A stretch of DNA of 11,813 nucleotides, taken from positions 1-11,813 of the forward strand of contig JASEHY010000029.1 of NCBI GenBank assembly GCA_030018555.1, written 5' to 3'. The notes under the pieces are model-generated. The model was not told where the DNA came from. It saw nothing but the letters and a program-made list of their open reading frames with translations, and did no database searches. The translations under genes and the position numbers were made by a program. Below, one piece after another: positions 1 to 5,906 of this stretch. The first letter of the stretch is position 1; every line of letters starts with the position of its first letter. This DNA is from Planctomycetota bacterium. GTDB taxonomy: Bacteria > Planctomycetota > MHYJ01 > JACQXL01.

Positions 1-199
1 CGTAATCACGACTGATTTCCCGACCGTCGGCTAAATGCAACTGTATCTTACCATCTGGTGTGATTTTTGCCTGAATTAAAATATCTCTGGGAATGACCGT
101 TAGTGTAGCACCGGTATCCACAATACACTCCACCTCAACTGCCTTGAGGCGCGCATCGGTTAAGTTTAGTATACCAACCTTAACTCTGGTTTCACCCAT
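1..199 (-). CDS. Clan AA (retropepsin-like) aspartic protease, C-terminus cut by window edge
   Basis: The first 66 codons of a gene running off the left edge are visible. The protein begins MGETRVKVGILNLTDARL and continues with a beta-rich stretch ending in C-I-V-D-T-G-A-T-L-T-V-I-P. D-T-G-A is the catalytic aspartate motif of clan AA single-domain proteases, and the hydrophobic run before it fits the family's fold. A following segment, L-A-D-G-R-E-I-S-R-D, matches the ADGR-type segment common in small bacterial members (about 110-130 residues). Such proteins are thought to act as homodimers because one chain gives only one aspartate. The start ATG at 199-197 has a GAGG-type Shine-Dalgarno 9 bases upstream. 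The gene lies 59 bases after panB on the same strand and may share its transcript. Substrate and role are unknown. The fold assignment is fairly secure; proteolytic activity is inferred. Confidence 0.78.
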   Translation of the reverse strand, partial: MGETRVKVGILNLTDARLKAVEVECIVDTGATLTVIPRDILIQAKITPDGKIQLHLADGREISRDY

Positions 200-258
200 A
201 TCTACATCCTCTTCTAATAAAACTTCGTCCGAATGGGTGCGGGATGACGCAAAACGCT

Positions 259-1149
259 CTATGCTTCATTCCCCGCTTTCGCGGGGACAAGTTTCTTCAA
301 AGCAAGATATTCTTCCACCTTCTTCAACTCTTCCGCAGGGATAGTAAAAGAATGTTCTCGGGCAGGAAACTGACGAGTTTTGACCTCACTGCGGTATTTG
401 CTGAGAGCATCTGCTATGATGGAAGAAAGATTAACATATTGCCTGACAAACTTCGGGGTAAAGCATTGATACAATCCAAGGATATCGTGGATGATGAGCA
501 GTTGACCGTCCACATCATCACCGGCACCGATACCAAAAACAAGAATATTTGAGTTCTTTCTTATAATAGAAGACACTTTGGTTGGGACACATTCTAATAG
601 GACACCAAAAGCGCCAACGTTCTCTAATGCCTTTGCATCCTCAATCAGGGAGATAGCGCTGTGAACATCTTTGCCTTGCACCTTGAAGCCACCTAACATA
701 GCGCTTGATTGTGGTGTTAATCCGATATGACCTGCGACAGGGATACCGGCATTAACAATAGCCCTGACTGTTTCCGCAACCCTTGCACCACCTTCTAACT
801 TAATGCCATCACAGCCACCTTCTTTCATAAAGCGACCTGCATTATACACCGCAGACTCAATAGATACCTGATATGACAGGAAGGGCATATCGCCGATAAC
901 GAAGGCATTAGGCGCACCGCGTCTGACCGCACGACAATGTTCTATCATCATATCCATCGTAATAGGTAAGGTTGAAGAATTTCCATACACCACCATACTG
1001 GCGGAATCGCCCACTAAAATCATTTCTATTCCAGATTGGTCAACCAGCGATGCGATAGGGAAATCGTAAGCGGTAAGCCAGGAAATCGGCTCACCCTTTT
1101 TCTTTAACTCATATAGATAAGGTATGGTGATTCTCTTCTGCTCGTTCAT
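259..1149 (-). CDS. panB: 3-methyl-2-oxobutanoate hydroxymethyltransferase (ketopantoate hydroxymethyltransferase)
   Basis: PanB transfers a hydroxymethyl group from 5,10-methylene-tetrahydrofolate to 2-oxoisovalerate to make ketopantoate, the first step of pantothenate and CoA synthesis, in the cytoplasm. The 296-residue protein shows the TIM-barrel signatures: T-A-Y-D near residue 26, V-G-D-S with metal ligand Asp48, G-D-M-P-F with Asp87, the K-L-E-G stretch (Lys117, Glu119), H-I-G-L-T-P near 141, L-L-E-C-V-P with catalytic Glu186, and G-I-G-A-G...D-G-Q near 206-215. I chose the ATG at 1149 because AAAGGAG lies 7-8 bases upstream. An in-frame GTG at 1173 would put that ribosome site inside the gene. 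The protein is some 30 residues longer than typical PanB; its last residues (LVPAKAGNEA) are encoded by a TCCCCGC/GCGGGGA palindrome. panC and panD are not adjacent; the upstream neighbour is lysS, 52 bases away. Confidence 0.96.
   Translation of the reverse strand: MNEQKRITIPYLYELKKKGEPISWLTAYDFPIASLVDQSGIEMILVGDSASMVVYGNSSTLPITMDMMIEHCRAVRRGAPNAFVIGDMPFLSYQVSIESAVYNAGRFMKEGGCDGIKLEGGARVAETVRAIVNAGIPVAGHIGLTPQSSAMLGGFKVQGKDVHSAISLIEDAKALENVGAFGVLLECVPTKVSSIIRKNSNILVFGIGAGDDVDGQLLIIHDILGLYQCFTPKFVRQYVNLSSIIADALSKYRSEVKTRQFPAREHSFTIPAEELKKVEEYLALKKLVPAKAGNEA
270..287. repeat. Palindrome TCCCCGC-TTTC-GCGGGGA in panB 3' end
   Basis: Perfect 7-base arms with a 4-base loop, lying in the last codons of panB. 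On the coding strand it reads CCCCGCGAAAGCGGGG and encodes VPAKAG. It resembles the other short GC-rich palindromes in the window's spacers, so the C-terminal tail of PanB probably derives from such a repeat. A role as part of a terminator is possible, but no T run follows on the minus strand. Confidence 0.7.
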
Positions 1150-1201
1150 AACAATACTCCTTTCGTCCCACACATTCCTGATGGGATAATTATGTGCCGG
1201 G

Positions 1202-2689
1202 CTATATATTGCGTAAGGTTGGGAAAAGTATCACATCCCTGATAGAAGGGTTATTGGTAAGAATCATTACCACCCTGTCAATTCCGATTCCCAATCCGCC
1301 GGCAGGCGGCATTGCGTGCATCAGGGCATTGATATAATCCTCGTCAAGCGAGACCATACCTTCGGCTTTGTTCTTTAATTGTGCTAAAAATCTCTCTTTC
1401 TGCTCTAATGGGTCATTTAACTCGCTAAAGGCATTGGCAATCTCCATCCTGCTTATGTATAACTCAAATCGCTCAGCCAGTTCAGGATTATCACGATGAG
1501 TCTTTGCCAGAGGACAGAGAGAGCGGGGGTAATCGGTAATAAATATTGGACCTGTGAGATGTGGCTCTACCAATCTCTCAAACAGGTCACTTGCAATATC
1601 TTCATAGGTTCTTTTTTCGGTAGGTATCTGCTCTGTCTTTGCTTTGGCGATGACCTCTTTTTCATTTTCCCACCCAGTTTTGCAGTATTCTTGGAACAAC
1701 TCTAAATATTTCTTTCTCTGCCAGGGTGGAGTTAAATCTATCTCGTCTTTTTCGTAGGTGGTTTTCAGAGACGGCAATATTTTACTTGCGGTATAGACAA
1801 TCACATTTTCTGTAAGGGACATCATATCATTATAATCAGCATAAGCCCGATATGCCTCCAGCATTGTGAATTCTGGGTTATGCTGGGTGGAGATGCCTTC
1901 GTTACGGAAGTTTCTATTTATCTCGTAGACCCGTTCAAAACCGCCGACCAGAAGCCGCTTGAGGTATAATTCAGGGGCAATGCGCAGGTATAAATCCATC
2001 TCAAGGGTATTGTGATGGGTGATAAAGGGTTGTGCCGTGGCTCCGCCCGGAATCGGCTGCATCATCGGCGTCTCTACTTCCATAAAGCCCTGCTCCTGCA
2101 TATATTCTCTGATATGCCGGATGATACAACTGCGTAAAGTAAAAGTTCTACGAACCTCGCTGTTAGCAATCAGGTCAAGATATCGCTGGCGATAGCGTAG
2201 ATTTACATCCTGCAATCCGTGCCATTTTTCTGGCAACGGCAAAAGTGCTTTGGATAATAAAATCAGAGAACTCACGAGGATAGTAGTCTCACCTGTCTTG
2301 GTCTTAAAGAGCGTACCCTCAACGCCGATAATATCGCCGATATCAAGAAGTTCGTATATTTGATATTCTCTGTCGCATATCTTATCTTTCTTGATATAGA
2401 GTTGGATTTTATCGGTTTGGTCTTTGAGGTCTAAGAAACACACCTTGCCGTGAGAGCGCATGGCGATAATTCTGCCGGCGATAGTAACGGGGTGATCTGA
2501 AAAGTCTTCTCGGAAATTGCCGAGCACTGTTTTAATAGGGATAGGCTGCTTACAGGTTCGTCCTGTCCTTCCCAGGATGGTGGCTACCAAGGACTCACTG
2601 TCCGAAGGAAAAGAGTAAGCATAGGGATTGATGCCCAGTGCTTTGAGTTTTTCAAGTTTAGCAACTCTTATCTCATATTCTTTGTTCAT
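1202..2689 (-). CDS. lysS: Lysyl-tRNA synthetase, class II
   Basis: Charges tRNA-Lys with lysine using ATP, in the cytoplasm. The 495 residues match the usual bacterial length of about 490-510. The N-terminal part is an OB-fold anticodon-binding domain (A-G-R-I-I-A-M-R-S-H-G-K, then F-L-D-L-K-D). The catalytic domain carries class II motif 1 around F-M-E-V-E-T-P-M-M, the Lys-specific P-G-G-A-T-A-Q-P-F-I-T-H-H-N segment, motif 2 around F-R-N-E-G-I-S-T-Q-H-N-P-E-F, and motif 3 near the end, G-G-L-G-I-G-I-D-R, followed by I-R-D-V-I-L-F-P. The start ATG overlaps the stop of the HIT gene as ATGA (2686-2689). No good Shine-Dalgarno precedes it, so translation is probably coupled to the upstream gene. 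panB follows after 52 bases. No T-box leader or riboswitch is seen. Confidence 0.98.
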   Translation of the reverse strand: MNKEYEIRVAKLEKLKALGINPYAYSFPSDSESLVATILGRTGRTCKQPIPIKTVLGNFREDFSDHPVTIAGRIIAMRSHGKVCFLDLKDQTDKIQLYIKKDKICDREYQIYELLDIGDIIGVEGTLFKTKTGETTILVSSLILLSKALLPLPEKWHGLQDVNLRYRQRYLDLIANSEVRRTFTLRSCIIRHIREYMQEQGFMEVETPMMQPIPGGATAQPFITHHNTLEMDLYLRIAPELYLKRLLVGGFERVYEINRNFRNEGISTQHNPEFTMLEAYRAYADYNDMMSLTENVIVYTASKILPSLKTTYEKDEIDLTPPWQRKKYLELFQEYCKTGWENEKEVIAKAKTEQIPTEKRTYEDIASDLFERLVEPHLTGPIFITDYPRSLCPLAKTHRDNPELAERFELYISRMEIANAFSELNDPLEQKERFLAQLKNKAEGMVSLDEDYINALMHAMPPAGGLGIGIDRVVMILTNNPSIRDVILFPTLRNI

Positions 2690-3111
2690 CGTTTGCTATT
2701 GGCTAATTTCTGTCTGATGACCTTTGCCAGTTCCTCCGTTTTATCTTTCTGGTATGGTTGGGTTTTCCAGTTAAAGTGAATCTGGTCAGCAGTATGGCGC
2801 GGAATGATATGGAAATGTAAGTGAGATATCAACTGTCCGGCACAACGATGGTTATTCTGGATGACATTGAAACCCTCCGCGGCTGTTGCCTGAAGTATTG
2901 CGGAGATAACCCTTGGCATATTGATAAAGAGAACGCCTATCTTTTCGCTGGGAACATCAAGAAAGGTGGGATAGTGTTCTTTAGTTATAAAAAGTGTATG
3001 ACCAGTAGCGACAGGATTGATATCAAACATGGCGATGCTGTGTTCATCTTCAAATATCTTTGTTGATGGCAATTTGCCTTCCACTATTTTACAGAAAACA
3101 CAATCTGGCAT
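2686..3111 (-). CDS. HIT-family nucleotide hydrolase/transferase (HINT-like)
   Basis: A 141-residue histidine-triad protein, complete from MPDCVFCKIVEGKLP to its stop. The catalytic motif is H-L-H-F-H-I-I-P-R around residues 97-105, the H-x-H-x-H-x-x form in which the central histidine is nucleophile for nucleoside phosphoramidates and related substrates. The N-terminal C-V-F-C pair is the common optional zinc-binding CxxC of bacterial members. F-D-I-N-P-V-A-T-G-H-T-L-F-I follows the family consensus. Known HINT proteins hydrolyse AMP-lysine and lysyl-adenylate formed by LysRS. The ATGA overlap with lysS therefore makes a functional pairing attractive, though that is inference. The start is fixed by the conserved N-terminus; the Shine-Dalgarno is poor. 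The gene lies 174 bases downstream of rplQ, beyond two hairpins, so it may be a separate transcript. Confidence 0.93.
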   Translation of the reverse strand: MPDCVFCKIVEGKLPSTKIFEDEHSIAMFDINPVATGHTLFITKEHYPTFLDVPSEKIGVLFINMPRVISAILQATAAEGFNVIQNNHRCAGQLISHLHFHIIPRHTADQIHFNWKTQPYQKDKTEELAKVIRQKLANSKR

Positions 3112-3177
3112 CTGAGTATGTTATTGTGCTACTTGAGGCATATCCGCCTCTGGCGTGATATGGAATTTTCCGCCAAA

Positions 3178-3195
3178 CCCCGAATGCCTTCGGGG
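3178..3195 (-). terminator. Possible intrinsic terminator: CCCCGAA/TTCGGGG hairpin
   Basis: Perfect 7-base arms with a 4-base loop. Read on the minus strand, the hairpin is followed by TTT and then an AT-richer stretch. It lies 90 bases after the rplQ stop and 67 bases before the HIT start, where the ribosomal operon would be expected to end. The T run is short, so it could equally be one more member of the palindromic repeat group. Confidence 0.35.
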
Positions 3196-3215
3196 TCAGG
3201 CATAACAAAGCCATT

Positions 3216-3285
3216 CCCCCGCACCTAAATGGCTTACTAACCTCTCTAATAAACTACTATTTTCTCTGCCATTTAGATGCGGGGG
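3216..3285. repeat. Large inverted repeat abutting the rplQ stop codon
   Basis: Arms of 18 bases at 3216-3233 and 3268-3285 match at 17 of 18 positions; the one mismatch is a G-T type pair in the transcript. The loop is 34 bases. The structure begins on the very base after the rplQ stop codon. No T run follows, so it is not a classic intrinsic terminator. It may protect the mRNA 3' end, or be a remnant of a small palindromic mobile element. Confidence 0.65.
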
Positions 3286-3756
3286 CTATTTTACAGGGAC
3301 AATTTCTTTGGTTTTAGTTTCCTTTTCGGCTTTTTTCGCCTTTGCTGATTTCTCTTTCCTGATTACCAACTCCCATATTACCCTTCTACCATTATCCCCG
3401 AGCCGGTTCCAACTATATTTGCCCGGGTTTTTGGTTTTTTCTAATCGTGAACCTCCCAATTTAATAATTCTGGTATATCCGCCGGGTCGGTCTTTGAAAC
3501 GAGGGGCTATTTCTTTGAAGAGTTTCTGGACCACATTCTCGTTTTGAAGTCTTGATAACACTAAGCGATAGTGGTGGAGGGATGGTTCTCTGGAGAGGGT
3601 AATCAGTTTTTCTGCAGAACTCCTGAATTCTTTTGCCTTCTGTTCTGTGGTGATGATTCTCTCGTGTTCAAAGAGCGCGGCAATCAGATTGCGTCCCATT
3701 AATTTATAGTGACTGTCTTTTCGTCCCAATTTACGCCATTTTTTACCGTGCCTCAT
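3286..3756 (-). CDS. rplQ: 50S ribosomal protein L17
   Basis: L17 sits near the peptide exit tunnel of the large subunit. The protein begins with the near-invariant M-R-H-G-K-K-W-R-K-L-G-R. It continues with the R-N-L-I-A-A-L-F-E-H-E-R-I-I-T-T core and ends its conserved part with the G-G-Y-T-R-I-I-K-L-G signature near residues 92-101. At 156 residues it is longer than the short E. coli and Bacillus proteins (about 120-130) because of a basic, lysine-rich C-terminal tail, a common variation. Its place after rpoA is the standard end of the alpha operon, but the spacer of 228 bases is unusually long. The start follows from the conserved N-terminus; only a weak AAAAGAA precedes it. Confidence 0.97.
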   Translation of the reverse strand: MRHGKKWRKLGRKDSHYKLMGRNLIAALFEHERIITTEQKAKEFRSSAEKLITLSREPSLHHYRLVLSRLQNENVVQKLFKEIAPRFKDRPGGYTRIIKLGGSRLEKTKNPGKYSWNRLGDNGRRVIWELVIRKEKSAKAKKAEKETKTKEIVPVK

Positions 3757-3773
3757 AATGTTGTTCTTTTAAT

Positions 3774-3809
3774 GTTACAATAGTTACAAAGGTTACAATA
3801 GTTACAAAC
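3774..3809. repeat. Tandem repeat, four 9-base GTTACAANN units
   Basis: The sequence is GTTACAATA GTTACAAAG GTTACAATA GTTACAAAC. It can also be read as two 18-base units differing at one position. It lies just upstream of rplQ in transcription order (the start codon is at 3756), so it forms part of the rplQ 5' leader. It might be a protein-binding array or a slippage-prone simple repeat. Confidence 0.85.
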
Positions 3810-3900
3810 TTCCCGCCTTGCAGTGAGCCCTTATCCCTACCCCTCTGACCCTTCCAGGGTCACCCTGTAGAGGGCGACGGGGTCCCATGAGGGACGGGAT

Positions 3901-3944
3901 CTGTCCTTATCCCTCTGTCCCGATGTCCATCGGGAGAAGGACAG
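3901..3944. repeat. Nested hairpin containing the CCCGATG-TC-CATCGGG palindrome
   Basis: An inner perfect stem (TCCCGATG 3918-3925, CATCGGGA 3928-3935) is enclosed by an outer pair CTGTCCTT (3901-3908) and AAGGACAG (3937-3944), with an asymmetric bulge. The inner palindrome recurs at other sites in the window. Confidence 0.75.
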
Positions 3945-3984
3945 GACAGGTAAACTCAGCGAACCTGTAAAGTGAGATAGGGGT

Positions 3985-5001
3985 CTATTTCTCAACTGTA
4001 ATGGTGCTCAAATCCATTCCAAGAGCCAACCCCATCATTTCACTCATTTTCTTTTTAATTTCCTTAAGAGAGGTCTTACCAAAATTTGGGACTTTGAGTA
4101 AATCTGTTTCGCTATAAGATGCGAGGTCTTTGATAGTTTGAACTTTTAGTTTTGCCAGGCATCGTGAAGCCCGTGTTGATAAATCCAATTCTGTAATCGG
4201 CAGGGCAAACTTTCGTTGCATTTCGGCAGACGATTTTTCTCTTTCAATCTCTTCTTTTTCCTTGCGCTCATCAACCTGCAGTTCTCTGCCAACCTCAAAA
4301 TAATGTACAAAGGGATTAAGGTGTTTACGATAAATCTTTGCCGCTTCAGCCAACGCCATTTCAGGAGCAATTGAACCCTTAGTGAATATTTCTATAATCA
4401 ATCTTTCATAATCTGTTCTTTTACCAACCCTGGTGTTTTCCACTTTATAACTAACTCTGGTTACAGGTGAGAATAAAGAATCCATTAAGATAACGCCTAT
4501 TTCGTGGTCTTCATCAGGAGTTATGTGTTCCTCAACCGTCACATAACCGCGGCCTTTTCTGACCGTTACCTCAAGCATCAAATCTCTTTCTTTTACTAAA
4601 GTAGCAATAAGCATTTCAGGATTAATAATCTGGATAGCGGGGTCAGGTTTGAAATCTGCTGCGGTAACAATTCCCTGACGCTCTACTTCAAGCAGTAATT
4701 TCTTGGGTTCATTAGAATCCATCTGAATAACTAATTTTTGCAGGGCAAGAACAATTTCAACCACATCTTCCCTGACGCCATCTATTGTAGAGAATTCGTG
4801 TTCCACGCCTTTAATTTTCACCGAGACCGGTGCGGCGCCTTCAATGGAATTCAGAAGGACACGTCTTAACCCATTACCGATAGTATGGCCAAATCCTCGT
4901 TCAAACGGTTCTGCTACAAACAAACCATAGGTGGAACTATATGTTTTCTGGTCAACCGTGACCTTTGCAGGCATTTCAAATTCTCGCCATTTTATTTTCA
5001 T
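3985..5001 (-). CDS. rpoA: DNA-directed RNA polymerase subunit alpha
   Basis: The alpha subunit dimerises to nucleate RNA polymerase assembly, and its C-terminal domain contacts UP elements and activators. Length 338 residues, normal for bacteria (about 310-340). The N-terminal domain (roughly 1-235) shows the G-F-G-H-T-I-G-N-G-L-R-R-V-L-L-N-S-I-E-G-A dimerisation signature. It also has G-V-E-H-E-F-S-T-I-D-G-V-R-E-D-V and an E-V-T-V-R-K-G-R-G-Y-V strand. A charged linker rich in Glu and Lys leads into the C-terminal domain (about 265-330). That domain has L-D-L-S-T-R-A-S-R-C-L, holding the DNA-contacting Arg region, and the V-P-N-F-G-K-T-S-L-K-E-I helix-hairpin-helix. AAAGGAG lies 7 bases before the ATG. 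Gene order rpsD-rpoA-rplQ is the standard alpha operon. Confidence 0.98.
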   Translation of the reverse strand: MKIKWREFEMPAKVTVDQKTYSSTYGLFVAEPFERGFGHTIGNGLRRVLLNSIEGAAPVSVKIKGVEHEFSTIDGVREDVVEIVLALQKLVIQMDSNEPKKLLLEVERQGIVTAADFKPDPAIQIINPEMLIATLVKERDLMLEVTVRKGRGYVTVEEHITPDEDHEIGVILMDSLFSPVTRVSYKVENTRVGKRTDYERLIIEIFTKGSIAPEMALAEAAKIYRKHLNPFVHYFEVGRELQVDERKEKEEIEREKSSAEMQRKFALPITELDLSTRASRCLAKLKVQTIKDLASYSETDLLKVPNFGKTSLKEIKKKMSEMMGLALGMDLSTITVEK

Positions 5002-5027
5002 ACAATTACTCCTTTGGCTATTTGCTT

Positions 5028-5061
5028 TTGGCTATTCGCTATTAGCCAATAGCTAATAGCG
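5028..5061. repeat. Two overlapping, mutually exclusive inverted repeats in the rpsD-rpoA spacer
   Basis: CGCTATTAGC (5037-5046) pairs perfectly with GCTAATAGCG (5052-5061) over a 5-base loop. An alternative stem TTGGCTA (5028-5034) pairs with TAGCCAA (5043-5049). The second uses bases belonging to the first, so only one can form at a time. The site lies between the rpsD stop and the rpoA Shine-Dalgarno (about 5011-5017). Confidence 0.8.
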
Positions 5062-5064
5062 GAA

Positions 5065-5697
5065 TTATCTTGAAGCAAATTCTACTACTAACTGTTCGTT
5101 AACAGGGATAGTAATATCTTCTCTTTTGGGCAACTGAATTACATCTGTCTGTTGGATGTCGTCCTTTCTTCTTAACCAGGATGGTATCAGGTCTTTTTTG
5201 GCAAATTCACGCCAGGTTGTGAGTAATTTCTGACTGGTTTCGTGTTTATTTGGTGTAATAATATCGCCGGCTTTAACATTAAAAGATGGGATAGTAACCT
5301 TTTTATTATTTATCATAATATGGCCATGCGATATAAATTGTCTTGCCTGGGAACGAGAGGTAGCCCAGCCGACATGATAGAGAACATTATCAAGCCGTGT
5401 TTCCAACAGAACCAGCATATTTTCGCCGGTATTACCTGTTTGAATCTGTGCCTTGTGGAAGTATCTTTTGAACTGCCGTTCGGTAACACCATACATTCTT
5501 TTAAGTTTCTGTTTTTCTCTGAGATGCAATCCATAGTCTGTAAGCCGTGGCCTTTTCCTTTTTGTTCCGTGTTGACCTGGTGGATAAGCCCGACGCTCTA
5601 CTGCACAGCGAACGGTTTCGCATCTTTTACCGCGCAGGAATAATTTTTCCTTTTCTCTACGGCATATTTTACATTTGGGTGCAGATATTTTTGCCAT
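5065..5697 (-). CDS. rpsD: 30S ribosomal protein S4, zinc-binding (C+) form
   Basis: S4 binds 16S rRNA early in small-subunit assembly, and in many bacteria represses its own operon. The 210-residue chain is full length. It carries four cysteines at residues 9, 12, 26 and 31 (C-K-I-C...C-E-T-V-R-C), the zinc-binding form also found in Thermus S4. A-Y-P-P-G-Q-H-G follows near 38. The S4 RNA-binding domain begins around residue 98 (E-T-R-L-D-N-V-L-Y), with the R-S-Q-A-R-Q-F-I-S-H-G-H-I core near 115-127. AAGGAG lies 5 bases before the ATG. It stands 63 bases upstream of rpoA and 209 bases downstream of rpsK; the latter gap is unusually long and palindrome-rich. Confidence 0.98.
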   Translation of the reverse strand: MAKISAPKCKICRREKEKLFLRGKRCETVRCAVERRAYPPGQHGTKRKRPRLTDYGLHLREKQKLKRMYGVTERQFKRYFHKAQIQTGNTGENMLVLLETRLDNVLYHVGWATSRSQARQFISHGHIMINNKKVTIPSFNVKAGDIITPNKHETSQKLLTTWREFAKKDLIPSWLRRKDDIQQTDVIQLPKREDITIPVNEQLVVEFASR

Positions 5698-5906
5698 TAA
5701 GACTCCTTGCGTTTTGCCCAGCCTCGCTCTCCCAACCTCGCTCTCGCTCGGCGAGGCGGGGAGGCTCCCGCCCCAAAGGGGCGTCGCCCCGCAGGGCGAA
5801 CCTCGCCTAAGGCGGGAGGCTCGCCCAACGAAGTTGGGCGGCGGGGAGGCGGGCGTCTTGGGTCTTGAGTTTTGAGTTTTCCCGACGAATTCTGTCGGGA
5901 CGACGT
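5698..5906. repeat. GC-rich palindrome cluster between rpsK and rpsD
   Basis: A 209-base spacer with no gene. It holds the 58-base element copy A (5768-5825), a GCCCAAC-GAA-GTTGGGC hairpin (5823-5839), and a TCCCGAC/GTCGGGA hairpin (5880-5900) just after the rpsK stop. It also has repeated CCTCGCTCT words (5723-5752) and a TCTTGGGTCTTGAGTTTTGAG word run near 5856-5876. It is much richer in G+C than the flanking genes. Confidence 0.8.
5768..5825 (+). repeat. 58-base palindromic element, copy A
   Basis: Starts CCGCCCCAAAGGGGCGTCGC and ends GGCGGGAGGCTCGCC. It matches the reverse complement of 6443-6500 throughout, except for about four single-base indels. The element is made of sub-palindromes such as CGCCCCAAAGGGGCG and CGCCTAAGGCG. 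The two copies lie in opposite orientation on either side of rpsK. Confidence 0.88.

Larger units (their letters stand above)
3112..3285. other. Spacer between rplQ and the HIT gene; no gene seen
   Basis: This stretch holds a large hairpin (3216-3285), a small GC-rich hairpin (3178-3195) and a degenerate copy of the TCCGCCAGAGGCGGA palindrome (3143-3157, 13 of 15 positions matching). It is the most likely boundary between the ribosomal-protein transcript and the HIT-lysS-panB transcript. I could not pick out a convincing promoter on the minus strand. Confidence 0.5.
3757..3984. other. 228-base spacer between rpoA and rplQ; repeats, no gene
   Basis: rpoA and rplQ are normally almost adjacent. 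Here the spacer carries four tandem 9-base units (3774-3809), a TGACCC/GGGTCA palindrome near 3847-3863, and a compound hairpin (3901-3944). No reading frame with recognisable protein content is present on either strand. Confidence 0.6.

Noticed and set aside
244..552. Plus-strand open frames at the panB end
   Set aside because: Antisense to panB; no domain or ribosome site supports them.
1150..1201. Riboswitch or T-box leader for panB or lysS
   Set aside because: The spacers upstream of lysS and panB are absent or only 52 bases, too short for a T-box, and show no matching structure.
3774..3809. Tandem repeats considered as a CRISPR array
   Set aside because: The units are only 9 bases long with no unique spacers, and no cas genes are present.
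5547..5875. Plus-strand open frames across the rpsD start and the GC-rich spacer
   Set aside because: They are antisense readings of rpsD and of palindromic DNA, with low-complexity translations and no recognisable domain.
5880..5900. TCCCGAC/GTCGGGA hairpin after rpsK as an intrinsic terminator
   Set aside because: On the minus strand it is followed by AAAACTCAAAACTC and not by a T run, and termination here would cut off rpsD and rpoA.
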